DNA of 58,843 nt from an uncultured Prevotellaceae bacterium (GTDB lineage: Bacteria > Bacteroidota > Bacteroidia > Bacteroidales > Muribaculaceae): contig ONKF01000028.1 in NCBI GenBank assembly GCA_900318335.1, forward strand, positions 1 through 58,843. The letters run 5' to 3'. The position numbers and the translations under genes were made by a program. Position 1 is the stretch's first letter. Every line of letters starts with the position of its first letter. Under the pieces are notes generated by a model that was given only the letters and a program-made list of their open reading frames with translations, did no database searches and was not told the origin of the DNA. This document shows positions 25,550-34,084 of this stretch, one piece after another.

Positions 25550-25609
25550 ATGAAAAAAATATCTCTTTTCATGCTTGTGCTGGCAATGGCATTACCCATG
25601 AACGCCAGC
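25153..25609 (+). repeat. Long direct repeat, copy B
   Basis: This is the second copy of the 23623-24080 repeat, including the -7 box, the untranslated leader and the first codons (same signal peptide MKKISLFMLVLAMA). Differences are scattered substitutions and a few 1-3 base indels. Identity ends abruptly inside the signal-peptide cleavage region, where the two proteins diverge. Confidence 0.9.
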
Positions 25610-27046
25610 AATGCGTTTGAGCCTAACGATGTTAACCGGGACGGCATTACCAACATCAGCGACGTGACCTTCTTGATTAACTATCTATTGACAGAAGAGT
25701 GGCCTGATGGCCCTGCGACCAATTATGAGTTCGTTGATCTGGGATTGTCCAGCGGCACCCTGTGGGCAACTCAAAACGTGGGAGCCGAAAATCCCGAGGA
25801 CTATGGCGACTACTTTGCCTGGGGCGAGACTGAACCCAACAAAGAGAACTATTCGTGGTCAACTACCGCATGGGTATATTACGAGGGTAGCAGCCTTCGC
25901 TTAAGCAAGTACAACACCGACAGCCAATATGGTGAAATTGACAACAAAACCGAGTTGGATCCTGAAGACGATGCCGCCTATGTCAACTGGGGACCCGAAT
26001 GGCGTATGCCGACCAATGTGCAAGTCAATGAATTGCTTACACAATGCACTTGGACGTGGACAGAGGTAAACGGTGTGAAAGGTCGAATGGTCACAGGTCC
26101 TAACGGTAACTCCATCTTCTTGCCTGCCGCTGGCCAGCGCTCGGGAGCTAACCTCAGCAGCACGGGCACGAATGGTAACTATTGGTCACGCGATCTTTTT
26201 GTCTCCAATAACACCGTTAAGCCTAACAGCGCTTTCAAGTTATACTTTAGCCAGTCATTAAAGCAAAGAACTTCTGCCACGCGTAACTACGGTTATCCGG
26301 TGCGTCCTGTATATGCTTCCCAATATGTGCCAACTTATGACTATGAGCGTGGCGACGTTAACGGGGACGGCAATACGAACATCGTCGACGTGACTGCTTT
26401 GATCAACTATCTGTTGGGTGATGCCGGTCCCGAGCCCGCTGTGGAATACGTTGATCTGGGCTTGCCTAACGGCACGTTGTGGGCGACGCACAACGTGGGA
26501 GCCACTAACCCCGAGGACATGGGCGACTACTTTGCTTGGGGTGAAACCGCGCCTAAGGCCAACTATGTGTGGGAAGGTACTGCGTGGTTGTATGTAGAGA
26601 ATGGTAAAAAGCGCCTTTCCAAGTACAACACCTTGAGTGATTATGGTCCCGTTGACAACAAGACTGAGTTGGATCCTGAAGACGATGCCGCCTATGTTAA
26701 CATGGGCTCAGAGTGGCGTATGCCGTCCAAGGCCGAAATCGATGAATTGATTGAGAATTGCACTTGGGAGTGGACTCAGTTGAACGGCGTGAACGGCCAA
26801 CTGATTACAGGTCCTAACGGAAACACGATGTTCTTGCCTGCCATCGGTGAGCGTATGGGAACGAACATTTACCATGTGGGTGATCAGGGCAACTACTGGT
26901 CACGTTCGCTCTACGTCCTTAATGAGACCATTTCCTACCCGACAGCTGCATATAAGATTTACCTGAATGATACTGGAATGTCGTGGAACTCAGGTGAACG
27001 TAGTTGCGGTTTCCCGGTACGTGCGGTGCGCATTACCCGGAATTAA
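25550..27046 (+). CDS. Secreted protein with a duplicated dockerin plus DLGLPSGTLWAT-type domain unit
   Basis: A 498-aa paralogue of the gene at 24021. After the same signal peptide the protein is an internal tandem duplication. A single dockerin repeat (NDVNRDGITNISDVTFLINYLL) precedes one domain starting FVDLGLSSGTLWATQNVG. Then a second repeat (GDVNGDGNTNIVDVTALINYLL) precedes a second domain starting YVDLGLPNGTLWATHNVG. Shared blocks include NKTELDPEDDAAYVN and EWRMP. ATG 25550 is preferred over an upstream TTG because the signal peptide begins there. A terminator follows at 27072-27112. Confidence 0.85.
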   Translation: MKKISLFMLVLAMALPMNASNAFEPNDVNRDGITNISDVTFLINYLLTEEWPDGPATNYEFVDLGLSSGTLWATQNVGAENPEDYGDYFAWGETEPNKENYSWSTTAWVYYEGSSLRLSKYNTDSQYGEIDNKTELDPEDDAAYVNWGPEWRMPTNVQVNELLTQCTWTWTEVNGVKGRMVTGPNGNSIFLPAAGQRSGANLSSTGTNGNYWSRDLFVSNNTVKPNSAFKLYFSQSLKQRTSATRNYGYPVRPVYASQYVPTYDYERGDVNGDGNTNIVDVTALINYLLGDAGPEPAVEYVDLGLPNGTLWATHNVGATNPEDMGDYFAWGETAPKANYVWEGTAWLYVENGKKRLSKYNTLSDYGPVDNKTELDPEDDAAYVNMGSEWRMPSKAEIDELIENCTWEWTQLNGVNGQLITGPNGNTMFLPAIGERMGTNIYHVGDQGNYWSRSLYVLNETISYPTAAYKIYLNDTGMSWNSGERSCGFPVRAVRITRN

Positions 27047-27071
27047 TTCCCGCAGTCTATAACACGATAAC

Positions 27072-27112
27072 CGGTGGTGCCCCAATGACAGACGGGGCAT
27101 CACCGTGTTTTT
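27072..27112 (+). terminator. Terminator after the second dockerin-protein gene
   Basis: CGGTGGTGCCCC (27072-27083) pairs with GGGGCATCACCG (27094-27105), one G-T pair, with a T-rich tail at 27107-27112. It sits between convergent genes. Confidence 0.85.
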
Positions 27113-27119
27113 CTTCTTG

Positions 27120-27404
27120 TCAAGGATTGTAATAATCCTTGTTGTAAAAATCCAGTAATTCTTGGATGTGCCGGTAGGCCTCGGCTGCGGGCCCGTCGGG
27201 GTCAAGATCCATCGACTCGAGGTAACTGTTGAGTGCCATGCGCACATTGCCGTTCTGGCGGTAAGCGTTGCCGCGCAGGTAGTAAGCCATGGCCAGAGTG
27301 TCTTTGGAAACACCTGTGCTTTCTACAATCTCGTTGGCGGCACTGAGCGCCTCCTCTCCCTCGCTGCGCGAGAGCATGTCTTTTATTTCTTGTATGGATT
27401 TCAT
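27120..27404 (-). CDS. Small TPR protein, copy 3
   Basis: A 94-aa near-identical paralogue of the gene at 23304. It has the same IQEIKDMLSRSEGEEALSAA start, the TPR core with YYLRGNAYRQNGNVRMA and the NKDYYNP end. An ATG at 27404 agrees with the start of copy 1. It is convergent with the dockerin gene and divergent from the TerB-like gene, whose promoter resembles those of the leaders. This suggests the TPR gene plus its upstream promoter was the unit that duplicated. Confidence 0.8.
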   Translation of the reverse strand: MKSIQEIKDMLSRSEGEEALSAANEIVESTGVSKDTLAMAYYLRGNAYRQNGNVRMALNSYLESMDLDPDGPAAEAYRHIQELLDFYNKDYYNP

Positions 27405-27456
27405 CTTGTTCTTTGTTTTTGTCGGGGCAAAATTACTCAACTTCGGGAAAAAACAC

Positions 27457-27464
27457 TATCTTTG
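27457..27464 (+). promoter_or_regulatory. -7 box before the TerB-like gene (third repeat promoter)
   Basis: TATCTTTG lies 26 bases before the ATG at 27490, in a segment (CTTCGGGAAAAAACAC before it) that matches the promoter part of leader copies A and B. Here the leader is short, unlike the other two. Confidence 0.6.
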
Positions 27465-27489
27465 CCCAAAATAAATTTCATCACTACTC

Positions 27490-27882
27490 ATGAACGAAAA
27501 GAATAACAATACTCAGGACCAGCAACGCCTGGGGCAACTCAAGAACCTCGTGATGCTCGCTGCTGCCGATGGCCAATTGACCGATTCCGAAATGGCTGTG
27601 ATTATCGCCGTGGCTTCGCGCGAGCACGTCACTCCCGACGAATTCAACAAGGTCATCGATGACCCTGACAGCGTCAACATCACTTTACCCGAGGATGAGG
27701 ACACCAAGCTCGCTTACCTGCGTGACATGGTGGCCATGATGATGATCGATGGCGAACTCGACGAGCAGGAACTGGCTATCTGCAAGCTCTATGCGATGGC
27801 ATTAGGCTACCGCAGCAGCATTGTTGACGGCATGATTGCCGGGGTTGTAGACAGCCTTGACGCCAGTGCCGAGGAGGCTTGA
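27490..27882 (+). CDS. TerB-like protein
   Basis: A 130-aa all-helical acidic protein resembling the TerB/tellurite-resistance family. Two repeats of the pattern AAADGQLTDSEMAVI and MMMIDGELDEQELAI carry the Asp/Glu residues that bind metal in TerB-like folds. No signal peptide. It is followed 30 bases later by an HTH gene in the same direction. The role is unknown, and no other ter genes are nearby. Confidence 0.75.
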   Translation: MNEKNNNTQDQQRLGQLKNLVMLAAADGQLTDSEMAVIIAVASREHVTPDEFNKVIDDPDSVNITLPEDEDTKLAYLRDMVAMMMIDGELDEQELAICKLYAMALGYRSSIVDGMIAGVVDSLDASAEEA

Positions 27883-27912
27883 TAATCGCGGTAGGTAGGC
27901 CAGAATGACGGT

Positions 27913-28152
27913 ATGATTATCGTTAACCTTGACGTGATGATGGCACGCCGCAAGATGTCGCTCAACGAGTTGAGCGAGCGGGTCGGCATCACTTTAGCCA
28001 ACCTGTCAATCCTCAAGACAGGCAAGGCCAGGGCTGTGCGTTTCTCCACGCTTGACGCCATCTGCCGCGCCCTGGATTGTACGCCTGGAGATATTCTCGA
28101 GTACCGTGACGAGAAACGCTATATCAATGGTGATCAATATGCTCAAATATAA
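27913..28152 (+). CDS. XRE/HTH_26-type transcriptional regulator
   Basis: A 79-aa stand-alone helix-turn-helix protein of the Cro/C1 type. The HTH is about residues 18-45 (LNELSERVGITLANLSILKTGK), and the segment LDAICRALDCTPGDILEY is typical of the YozG-like subgroup. Its end overlaps the next gene's start by 14 bases. Confidence 0.9.
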   Translation: MIIVNLDVMMARRKMSLNELSERVGITLANLSILKTGKARAVRFSTLDAICRALDCTPGDILEYRDEKRYINGDQYAQI

Positions 28153-28558
28153 GCTGCTCTGTCTGCTTTTTCTCCTGCTTTTCCCCATGGCGGCCCAAGC
28201 GCAGGACGATGCCGATGTAGCCCTCCATGAGTATATCGAGAAAATAAACGATTTGTGCCCGATTGACTATGGCGACGGCTGGGGTGTTGGATCTGTCACA
28301 ATGGTTGGAGATAACTATGCGTTGCTTGATTTCCTCTTGCCTGCCAATATGACAATGGTCCTCTCTTCTTTCTCTTCCAATCGGGACAATGTCAAAAAAC
28401 TGTGGATCAGACAGCTCGAACAGTATGGTGAGCGCTGGAACAACCTAATCGACTTATTGTTGAAGGCCGACCGCCGGCTCGTTATCAACCTCCGTCCCGA
28501 CGGTTATGACGATACCCCTCTCATTACCATTCTCCCCTCTGATTTCCGCAAGCAATAA
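28139..28558 (+). CDS. Small secreted protein of unknown function
   Basis: A 139-aa protein with signal peptide MLKYKLLCLLFLLLFPMAAQAQ, cleaved after AQA. The mature domain (YIEKINDLCPIDYGDGWGVGSVTMV) is beta-rich and not recognised by me. ATG 28139 is chosen because it places the signal at the N-terminus, overlapping the HTH gene. The two genes are probably co-transcribed. Confidence 0.65.
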   Translation: MLKYKLLCLLFLLLFPMAAQAQDDADVALHEYIEKINDLCPIDYGDGWGVGSVTMVGDNYALLDFLLPANMTMVLSSFSSNRDNVKKLWIRQLEQYGERWNNLIDLLLKADRRLVINLRPDGYDDTPLITILPSDFRKQ

Positions 28559-28657
28559 ACCATGAAAGACACATCCGCTATGGACCTGTGTAGTCATTGA
28601 GGTAAAAAAGGTATTTTTTGCCGTAAAAAGTGTAACATTCAATCACGTCGATGGCAG

Positions 28658-28665
28658 TAACTTTG
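28658..28665 (+). promoter_or_regulatory. -7 box before the flavodoxin gene
   Basis: TAACTTTG lies 30 bases before the ATG at 28696. The upstream region is AT-rich without a clear -33 element. Confidence 0.55.
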
Positions 28666-28695
28666 CGATGTCAAATCAATTAACAAGTTACTGAA

Positions 28696-29319
28696 ATGAA
28701 AAGATTTCAATCCATTATTGCTGCTATTATGGCTCTGTTGACCATCAGCTGCAACGCCAATGCCAATCAGGCATCATCCAATAATCAAAACGGAACCGGT
28801 TCGTCCAAGCAGGGTAAGGCCCTGGTCGTGTTCTTTTCTCATGCAGGGGAGAACTATAACGTGGGCAACATCGAGGTGGGCAACACCAAGGTGGTGGCCG
28901 ACTATATCAGCGAAATCACAGGTGCCGACCAGTTTGAAATTGTAGCCGACAAGGACTATGACATGCCTTACATGGACCTTATCGAAGTCGCCAAGCAGGA
29001 GGCCAACAATGGCGAGTTGCCTCCCATGGTGGGCAAACTCGAGAACCTGGACCAATATGACACTGTGTTCATTGGCGGTCCCGTGTGGTGGGGCACCTAT
29101 CCCCAAGTGATGTTCACCTTCTTCCGCGATTATGACCTTAACGGTAAGACCGTTATACCCTTTACCACTCACGAAGGCAGCGGTCTGGCCAGTTGTGTCG
29201 AAGACGTTCGTGAGGCTTATCCCAATGCCGATGTTAAACCCGGCTTTGCTATCTATGGCCATGAGGTGCGCTCGGGCCGTGACAAAGTCGAGAAGTGGCT
29301 CAAGGGCTTGGGTTTTTGA
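28696..29319 (+). CDS. Flavodoxin-domain lipoprotein
   Basis: A 207-aa protein with a lipoprotein signal (lipobox LTISC, Cys19) and a low-complexity Asn/Ser linker. A flavodoxin-type domain of the long-loop class follows, starting ALVVFFSHAGENYNVGNI. The FMN-binding loop GGPVWWGTYP and the segment PFTTHEGSGLASCVED are conserved. Being lipid-anchored, the protein acts in the envelope rather than the cytoplasm. It is followed 2 bases later by an NTF2-like gene and then an aldo/keto reductase. Confidence 0.88.
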   Translation: MKRFQSIIAAIMALLTISCNANANQASSNNQNGTGSSKQGKALVVFFSHAGENYNVGNIEVGNTKVVADYISEITGADQFEIVADKDYDMPYMDLIEVAKQEANNGELPPMVGKLENLDQYDTVFIGGPVWWGTYPQVMFTFFRDYDLNGKTVIPFTTHEGSGLASCVEDVREAYPNADVKPGFAIYGHEVRSGRDKVEKWLKGLGF

Positions 29320-29321
29320 CC

Positions 29322-29699
29322 ATGAGGGCAGGTGACGATAAGCAGCAGTTGGCTGCCCTGTATGAAAGCATGTACAAGGCGATGATTGCCAAGGACAGCG
29401 CTGTCCTTGACGAGGTCCATGCCGATGACTTTGTGCTCATGCACATGACCGGACTGCGTCAGTCCAAGTCGGATTACATTCATGCAATCATGGATGGCAC
29501 TCTCAACTACTACTCGGCTGTTACCGAGGCCCTTGATATTGTCATCAATGGCGATAAGGCGGTCATCACTGGGCATAGTAGGGTAGAGGCTGCGGTATTT
29601 GGCGGAGGCCGCCACACTTGGCCCTTATCACTCCGTTTCGAGGCCCGAAAAGAGAACGGCCATTGGCGTTTTACCCGCAGCCAAGCCTCCACCTATTAA
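29322..29699 (+). CDS. SnoaL/NTF2-like protein
   Basis: A 125-aa cytoplasmic protein with the DUF4440/SnoaL-like layout: an N-terminal helix (LAALYESMYKAMIAKDSAVLDEV), then strands with DDFVLMHMTG and a C-terminal sheet with LSLRFEARKENGHWRFTRSQAST. Such folds bind small molecules; the ligand is unknown. It begins 2 bases after the flavodoxin stop, so it is coupled to it. Confidence 0.75.
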   Translation: MRAGDDKQQLAALYESMYKAMIAKDSAVLDEVHADDFVLMHMTGLRQSKSDYIHAIMDGTLNYYSAVTEALDIVINGDKAVITGHSRVEAAVFGGGRHTWPLSLRFEARKENGHWRFTRSQASTY

Positions 29700-29736
29700 C
29701 TGACAACTAAGGACTAACAACTAACAAACAAACACA

Positions 29737-30579
29737 ATGGAAACAATCATTTTATCTAACGGTGTGGAAATGCCCGTGCTCGGTTACGGCGTGTTTCAGG
29801 TATCTCCCGAGGAGTGCGAACGTTGCGTGAGCGACGCCATCGAGGTGGGTTACCGCCTCATTGACACGGCTCAAGCCTATTTTAACGAGGAGGGCGTGGG
29901 CAACGCAATCGTCAAGAGCGGTGTGCCTCGCAACGAGTTTTTCTTGACCACCAAGGTGTGGATTTCCAATGCCGGCGAGGAAAAAGCAGCCCGCTCTATC
30001 GACGAGTCGCTGCGCAAGTTGCAGACCGACTACATCGACCTCTTGCTCATCCATCAGGCCTATGGCGACTACTACGGCACTTATCGGGCAATGGAGAAGG
30101 CTCTCGAACAGGGCAAGGTGCGCGCTATCGGCGTGTCCAACTTCCAGGCTGGCCGCTTTGTGGACTTAGCGTTTAAGACAAATGTGAAGCCCATGGTTAA
30201 CCAATTGGAAACCAATGTCTTCTCTCAGCAGAACGACATCCTGCCGTGGCTGGCTGAATTTGGCACGATGCAGATGGCTTGGGCTCCGCTGGGCCAGGGT
30301 CGTAACAACCTGTTTGCCGACCCCGTGCTGGCCGAAATCGGTGCCCAGTACGGCAAGACGCCCGCACAGGTGGCCCTGCGATGGCTCACCCAGCGTGGTA
30401 TCGTCGCCATCCCCAAGAGCACCCACAAGGAGCGTATGGCCCAGAATTTGGACATCTTTGACTTCAACCTCTCCCCCGATGATCTCAAGCGCATTGCGGG
30501 AATGAACCAGACCGATGACGGTACCGTCAATTTCAACGACCCCAACTTCATCAAGTTCCTGATTGAGACCTACGGCTGA
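29737..30579 (+). CDS. Aldo/keto reductase
   Basis: A 280-aa NADPH-dependent oxidoreductase of the AKR5-like group. The tetrad is visible: Asp and Tyr in LIDTAQAYFNEEGVG, Lys in FLTTKVW, His in LLIHQAYGDYY. The cofactor-binding end has IPKSTHKERMAQNLDIFDF. It follows the NTF2-like gene by 37 bases. Flavodoxin-AKR groups in Bacteroidales suggest a reductive detoxification unit, which is inference. Confidence 0.93.
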   Translation: METIILSNGVEMPVLGYGVFQVSPEECERCVSDAIEVGYRLIDTAQAYFNEEGVGNAIVKSGVPRNEFFLTTKVWISNAGEEKAARSIDESLRKLQTDYIDLLLIHQAYGDYYGTYRAMEKALEQGKVRAIGVSNFQAGRFVDLAFKTNVKPMVNQLETNVFSQQNDILPWLAEFGTMQMAWAPLGQGRNNLFADPVLAEIGAQYGKTPAQVALRWLTQRGIVAIPKSTHKERMAQNLDIFDFNLSPDDLKRIAGMNQTDDGTVNFNDPNFIKFLIETYG

Positions 30580-30636
30580 CCTCCTCTGTCTTAATTAGGT
30601 AATTTATAGAGGCTTTGGCTGTTTTAGCCGAAAAGT

Positions 30637-30668
30637 TTTGGCATAGTTCTTGCAATTGAGTACCTTAG
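30637..30668 (+). promoter_or_regulatory. Candidate promoter of the glycine-zipper lipoprotein gene
   Basis: A TTTG element near 30637 is followed, 20 bases later, by TACCTTAG, a one-mismatch -7 box. A better-looking TAATTTTG lies at 30685-30692 but is too near the start codon. Confidence 0.4.
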
Positions 30669-30692
30669 CAGCATAAAAACTCTATAATTTTG

Positions 30693-31352
30693 ATGATTAA
30701 GATGAAGAAGACTGTTTTTGTTGGCCTTGCAGCAATCACCTTGTTGATGTCGAGCTGCCAGTCTATGGGCCAATTCTATGGTGCGACAACTGGTGCCTCG
30801 ATTGGCGGCATCTTTGGATCCGCTATCGGTGGTATGGCCGATGGCCCGCGTGGACATGATGTAGGCACGGTGGTCGGAATGGCCATTGGCGGCATTATTG
30901 GAGCTGCCGCTACTGCTCCCAAGACCGATGATGGTAATTATCGTTCGTCGGACTACTACTATGAATACGGTACGGACGATTACCGTCAGAACAACGCTTA
31001 CAGCCCCTTTGCCAACATCGAAATTGCGGAATTACGTTTCGTTGATCAGAACGACAACCGTTCACTGGATGCCGAGGAGCACGCAAAGCTGGTGTTCATC
31101 CTCCGCAACACGGGTCCTGACTACATCTACGACATTGCCCCTGTTATCACAGTGAGCGGCACCAAGGAAATTTTCCTCTCGCCCACAGCCATCGTCAAGG
31201 AGTTGGGTCCGGGCAAGGCAGTTAGATACCAGAGCGAGGTCATTGCCACCAAGAAACTGAAGAACGGTACAGCCGACTTCTCTATCGGTCTCTCGGACGG
31301 TGATAAGCTCTACACCCTACGCTCTTTCCAGCTGCGCACCAGCCGCCGCTGA
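30693..31352 (+). CDS. Glycine-zipper lipoprotein
   Basis: A 219-aa lipoprotein (lipobox LMSSC). A glycine-zipper segment (TTGASIGGIFGSAIGGMADG and VGMAIGGIIGAAATAP) of the kind found in outer-membrane lipoproteins comes first. A beta-rich C-terminal domain follows, starting FANIEIAELRFVDQNDNRSL, which looks like a CARDB/NEW3-type adhesion-like fold. ATGs at 30693 and 30702 are both possible. It is followed by a strong bidirectional terminator. Confidence 0.75.
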   Translation: MIKMKKTVFVGLAAITLLMSSCQSMGQFYGATTGASIGGIFGSAIGGMADGPRGHDVGTVVGMAIGGIIGAAATAPKTDDGNYRSSDYYYEYGTDDYRQNNAYSPFANIEIAELRFVDQNDNRSLDAEEHAKLVFILRNTGPDYIYDIAPVITVSGTKEIFLSPTAIVKELGPGKAVRYQSEVIATKKLKNGTADFSIGLSDGDKLYTLRSFQLRTSRR

Positions 31353-31381
31353 AAGCTGATTCCTGATTGGGGAGGTAGCAA

Positions 31382-31429
31382 ATACAGCAGACCCAAGGCG
31401 AGATCGCCTTGGGTCTGCTGTATGATTTT
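31382..31429. terminator. Bidirectional terminator between convergent genes
   Basis: ATACAGCAGACCCAAGGCGA (31382-31401) and its exact reverse complement (31404-31423) are separated by only two bases. A T-run at 31425-31429 serves the plus strand. It ends the glycine-zipper gene and faces murI, which stops at 31457. Confidence 0.9.
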
Positions 31430-31456
31430 TACTCCTATTTGAACGGTGTTGTCGTG

Positions 31457-32314
31457 TCAGGAGGATTGGAGGATGACGCGGCTGGCGTTGACGGGCTCGT
31501 TGACAAACACACTGGCCAGTGGGGAGAAGTGGTCAGGGTCCTCGGTGGTGAAGTATTCGCACGTGCCGCCCTGGCTGCAATGACGCTCGATTTCAGGGTG
31601 ACGTTGCAGGTAGTCGGCAAGGCTGTCTGCAACGATGGGCCCCTGTTGGACAACATTCACGCCCTCGGGCATATACTTGTTGATTTTGTCGATGAGCAGG
31701 GGATAGTGGGTGCAACCCAGGATGATGGTGTCTATCTCGGGGCAATCCCCCAATAGCAGCCGGATGTCCTTGTTGACAAAGTAGTCGGCACCGTCACCGT
31801 TGCTCTCGCGGTTCTCGACCAGCGGCACCCACATGGGACAGGCATGGCCATGGACTTTGTAGCCAGGGTACATCCCCTCGATCTCGATGTTGTAGCTTCC
31901 GCTGGCGATGGTGCCTGGTGTGCCAAACACGCCGATGTGTCCAGTGCGGGTCAGCTCACCCACCTTTTCCACAGTGGGGCGGACGACACCCAGCACGCGG
32001 CGGTCGGGTGCGATGACGGGCAGGTCGCGCTGCTGGATTGTGCGTAATGCCTCGGCCGAGGCTGTGTTACAGGCCAGGATGATGAGGTGGCACCCCTTGG
32101 CAAACAGGTGCTTAACGGCTTGCAGGGTGAACTCATAGACCAGTTCGCGAGAACGGGTACCATAGGGGGCACGCGCGTTGTCGCCGACAAACAGGTAGTC
32201 ATATTGCGGCAGCACCCGCCTGATGTCACGCAGGATAGTCAATCCCCCGAAACCGGAATCAAAAACTCCGATGGGAGCCTGTTCGATGTCACTGCCTTGT
32301 GTAGTTATTGCCAT
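31457..32314 (-). CDS. murI: Glutamate racemase
   Basis: The enzyme makes D-glutamate for peptidoglycan. The 285-aa sequence has the N-terminal GVFDSGFGGLTILRD and both catalytic cysteines: Cys82 in LACNTASAEA and Cys201 in LGCTHYPLL. It is divergent from folP, and the two -7 boxes are only about 23 bases apart. Confidence 0.96.
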   Translation of the reverse strand: MAITTQGSDIEQAPIGVFDSGFGGLTILRDIRRVLPQYDYLFVGDNARAPYGTRSRELVYEFTLQAVKHLFAKGCHLIILACNTASAEALRTIQQRDLPVIAPDRRVLGVVRPTVEKVGELTRTGHIGVFGTPGTIASGSYNIEIEGMYPGYKVHGHACPMWVPLVENRESNGDGADYFVNKDIRLLLGDCPEIDTIILGCTHYPLLIDKINKYMPEGVNVVQQGPIVADSLADYLQRHPEIERHCSQGGTCEYFTTEDPDHFSPLASVFVNEPVNASRVILQSS

Positions 32315-32334
32315 GTCAGATAATTATTGTTGTG

Positions 32335-32373
32335 CAAAGGTAATCCATTTTTGGGAAATGTTTTGTAACTTTG
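32335..32373. promoter_or_regulatory. Closely spaced divergent promoters of murI and folP
   Basis: A minus-strand TACCTTTG (32335-32342) serves murI and a plus-strand TAACTTTG (32366-32373) serves folP. The -33 regions of the two promoters must overlap, so the two units may compete for RNA polymerase. Confidence 0.6.
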
Positions 32374-32401
32374 CAAGCTAAATTGATATTACGACTCGAC
32401 A

Positions 32402-33274
32402 ATGTGTCCGTTTAAGACCTATAGCCTGAATCTGCATGGCAGGCTGGTGACCATCGACCGTCCTTGGGTGATGGGCATCATCAATGTCACGCCTGACTCA
32501 TTCTATAGCGGCAGCAGGGTCAATGATGAGCATTCGCTGGCCAATCGCGTCAGGCTCATGATTGACGAGGGTGCCGATGTTATCGACGTTGGAGCATGTT
32601 CGACACGGCCCGGCAGTGAGTCGGTTGATGCTATGGGCGAGATGGAGCGCCTGCAATGGGCGCTGGCTGTCATCCGCCGCGAGGCACCTGATGTGGTGCT
32701 CTCGGTCGACACCTATCGTGCAGCGGTGGCACGCCGTTGTGTGGAAGACTGGGGTGCCGACATCATCAACGACATTTCTGGCGGCACTATCGACAAGGAA
32801 ATGTTCCCGACGGTAGCAAGTCTGAATGTCCCTTATGTGCTCATGCACATGCGCGGCACGCCCGAGACCATGTCGTCGCTCACCGACTATGACAATGTCG
32901 CTGGCGACGTCCTCGAGTGGATGGCACGCCGCATCGATGACTTGCGCCAGATGGGCGTTGCCGATGTGATTGCCGACCCGGGTTTCGGCTTTGCCAAGAC
33001 CGTGGAGCAGAACTATGAACTGCTGGCGCGCCTCAATGCGTTTCACGCCCTGAATGCGCCATTGCTGGTGGGCGTTTCGCGCAAGCGGATGATTTACACC
33101 CCATTAGGGTGCACACCCGACACTGCGTTAAACGGAACTACTGTCATTAACACGCTTGCCCTGCAGCAGGGAGCCCACATCCTTAGGGTTCACGACGTGA
33201 AAGCGGCCGTCGAGGCCGTGAAACTCACCACCCTGTTGCGGCAGGCCAGCACTAATTCCAAGACGATTGCATGA
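32402..33274 (+). CDS. folP: Dihydropteroate synthase
   Basis: The enzyme condenses p-aminobenzoate with a pterin pyrophosphate in folate synthesis and is the sulfonamide target. The 290-aa protein has VMGIINVTPDSF, DVGACSTRPGS, and the later motifs NDISGG and ADPGFGFAKT. Its stop overlaps the start of cdaA in the sequence ATGA, so the two are translationally coupled. Confidence 0.96.
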   Translation: MCPFKTYSLNLHGRLVTIDRPWVMGIINVTPDSFYSGSRVNDEHSLANRVRLMIDEGADVIDVGACSTRPGSESVDAMGEMERLQWALAVIRREAPDVVLSVDTYRAAVARRCVEDWGADIINDISGGTIDKEMFPTVASLNVPYVLMHMRGTPETMSSLTDYDNVAGDVLEWMARRIDDLRQMGVADVIADPGFGFAKTVEQNYELLARLNAFHALNAPLLVGVSRKRMIYTPLGCTPDTALNGTTVINTLALQQGAHILRVHDVKAAVEAVKLTTLLRQASTNSKTIA

Positions 33275-34065
33275 TACTATTGGCAACATCCGTATTCTCA
33301 CTGTTCAGCATCAAGGATCTGATTGATATCTTGTTGGTGGCGACATTGCTGTTCTACCTGTACCGCACGATGAAGGACTCGGGTTCGCTCGACATTTTCG
33401 TCGGTGTGCTTGCATTTGTTGTCGCATGGGTGGTGATGTACAAGATGATGGACATGCGCCTTATCGGTACCATCATGGACAAGTTTATCGATATCGGCTT
33501 GTTCATCCTTGTGATTCTGTTTCAGGACGAGATCAAGCGCTTTCTCACCGAGCTTGGTTCGAGACGGGGCCTCAAGATTTTTGAGAAATTGTTCAAGAGC
33601 AAGGCCGAGATTGAAGATGAGAAGAAGTGGATCCTGCCGGTGGTATACGCCTGCATGAATATGGCTAAATCCAAGACCGGTGCCCTGATTGTGGTGCAGC
33701 GAACGATACCGCTTACCGACTATGAGCGCACGGGTGACATGATCAGGGCCGACATCAATTCCCGCCTCATCGAGAATATTTTCTTCAAGAACAGCCCCCT
33801 GCATGACGGCGCCCTGATTATCGCCGGCAGCAAGATCATGAGTGCCGGATGCATCCTGCCTGTATCTCATGATACCAGCATCCCCCGGTACCTGGGATTG
33901 CGTCACCGTTCGGCCAAGGGCATTGCCCAGGCAACCGACGCCATCGCGATTGTCGTCAGCGAGGAGACGGGCCGCATTTCTTATGCTCACAAGGGAGAGT
34001 TGCACCTCAATCTCTCGAGCACTGACCTCGAACACGCCCTGTCGGCACTTGTCGAGAATGATTAG
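33271..34065 (+). CDS. cdaA: Membrane diadenylate cyclase
   Basis: The enzyme makes cyclic di-AMP, a second messenger for potassium and cell-wall homeostasis, from two ATP molecules. The 264-aa protein has N-terminal membrane segments (about residues 17-55 and 75-85) and the DAC domain. The catalytic motifs are LHDGA (177-181) and GLRHRSA (209-215). The close coupling with folP is typical for Bacteroidales. Confidence 0.96.
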   Translation: MILLATSVFSLFSIKDLIDILLVATLLFYLYRTMKDSGSLDIFVGVLAFVVAWVVMYKMMDMRLIGTIMDKFIDIGLFILVILFQDEIKRFLTELGSRRGLKIFEKLFKSKAEIEDEKKWILPVVYACMNMAKSKTGALIVVQRTIPLTDYERTGDMIRADINSRLIENIFFKNSPLHDGALIIAGSKIMSAGCILPVSHDTSIPRYLGLRHRSAKGIAQATDAIAIVVSEETGRISYAHKGELHLNLSSTDLEHALSALVEND

Positions 34066-34084
34066 ATGATATTAGAAGTTAAGA

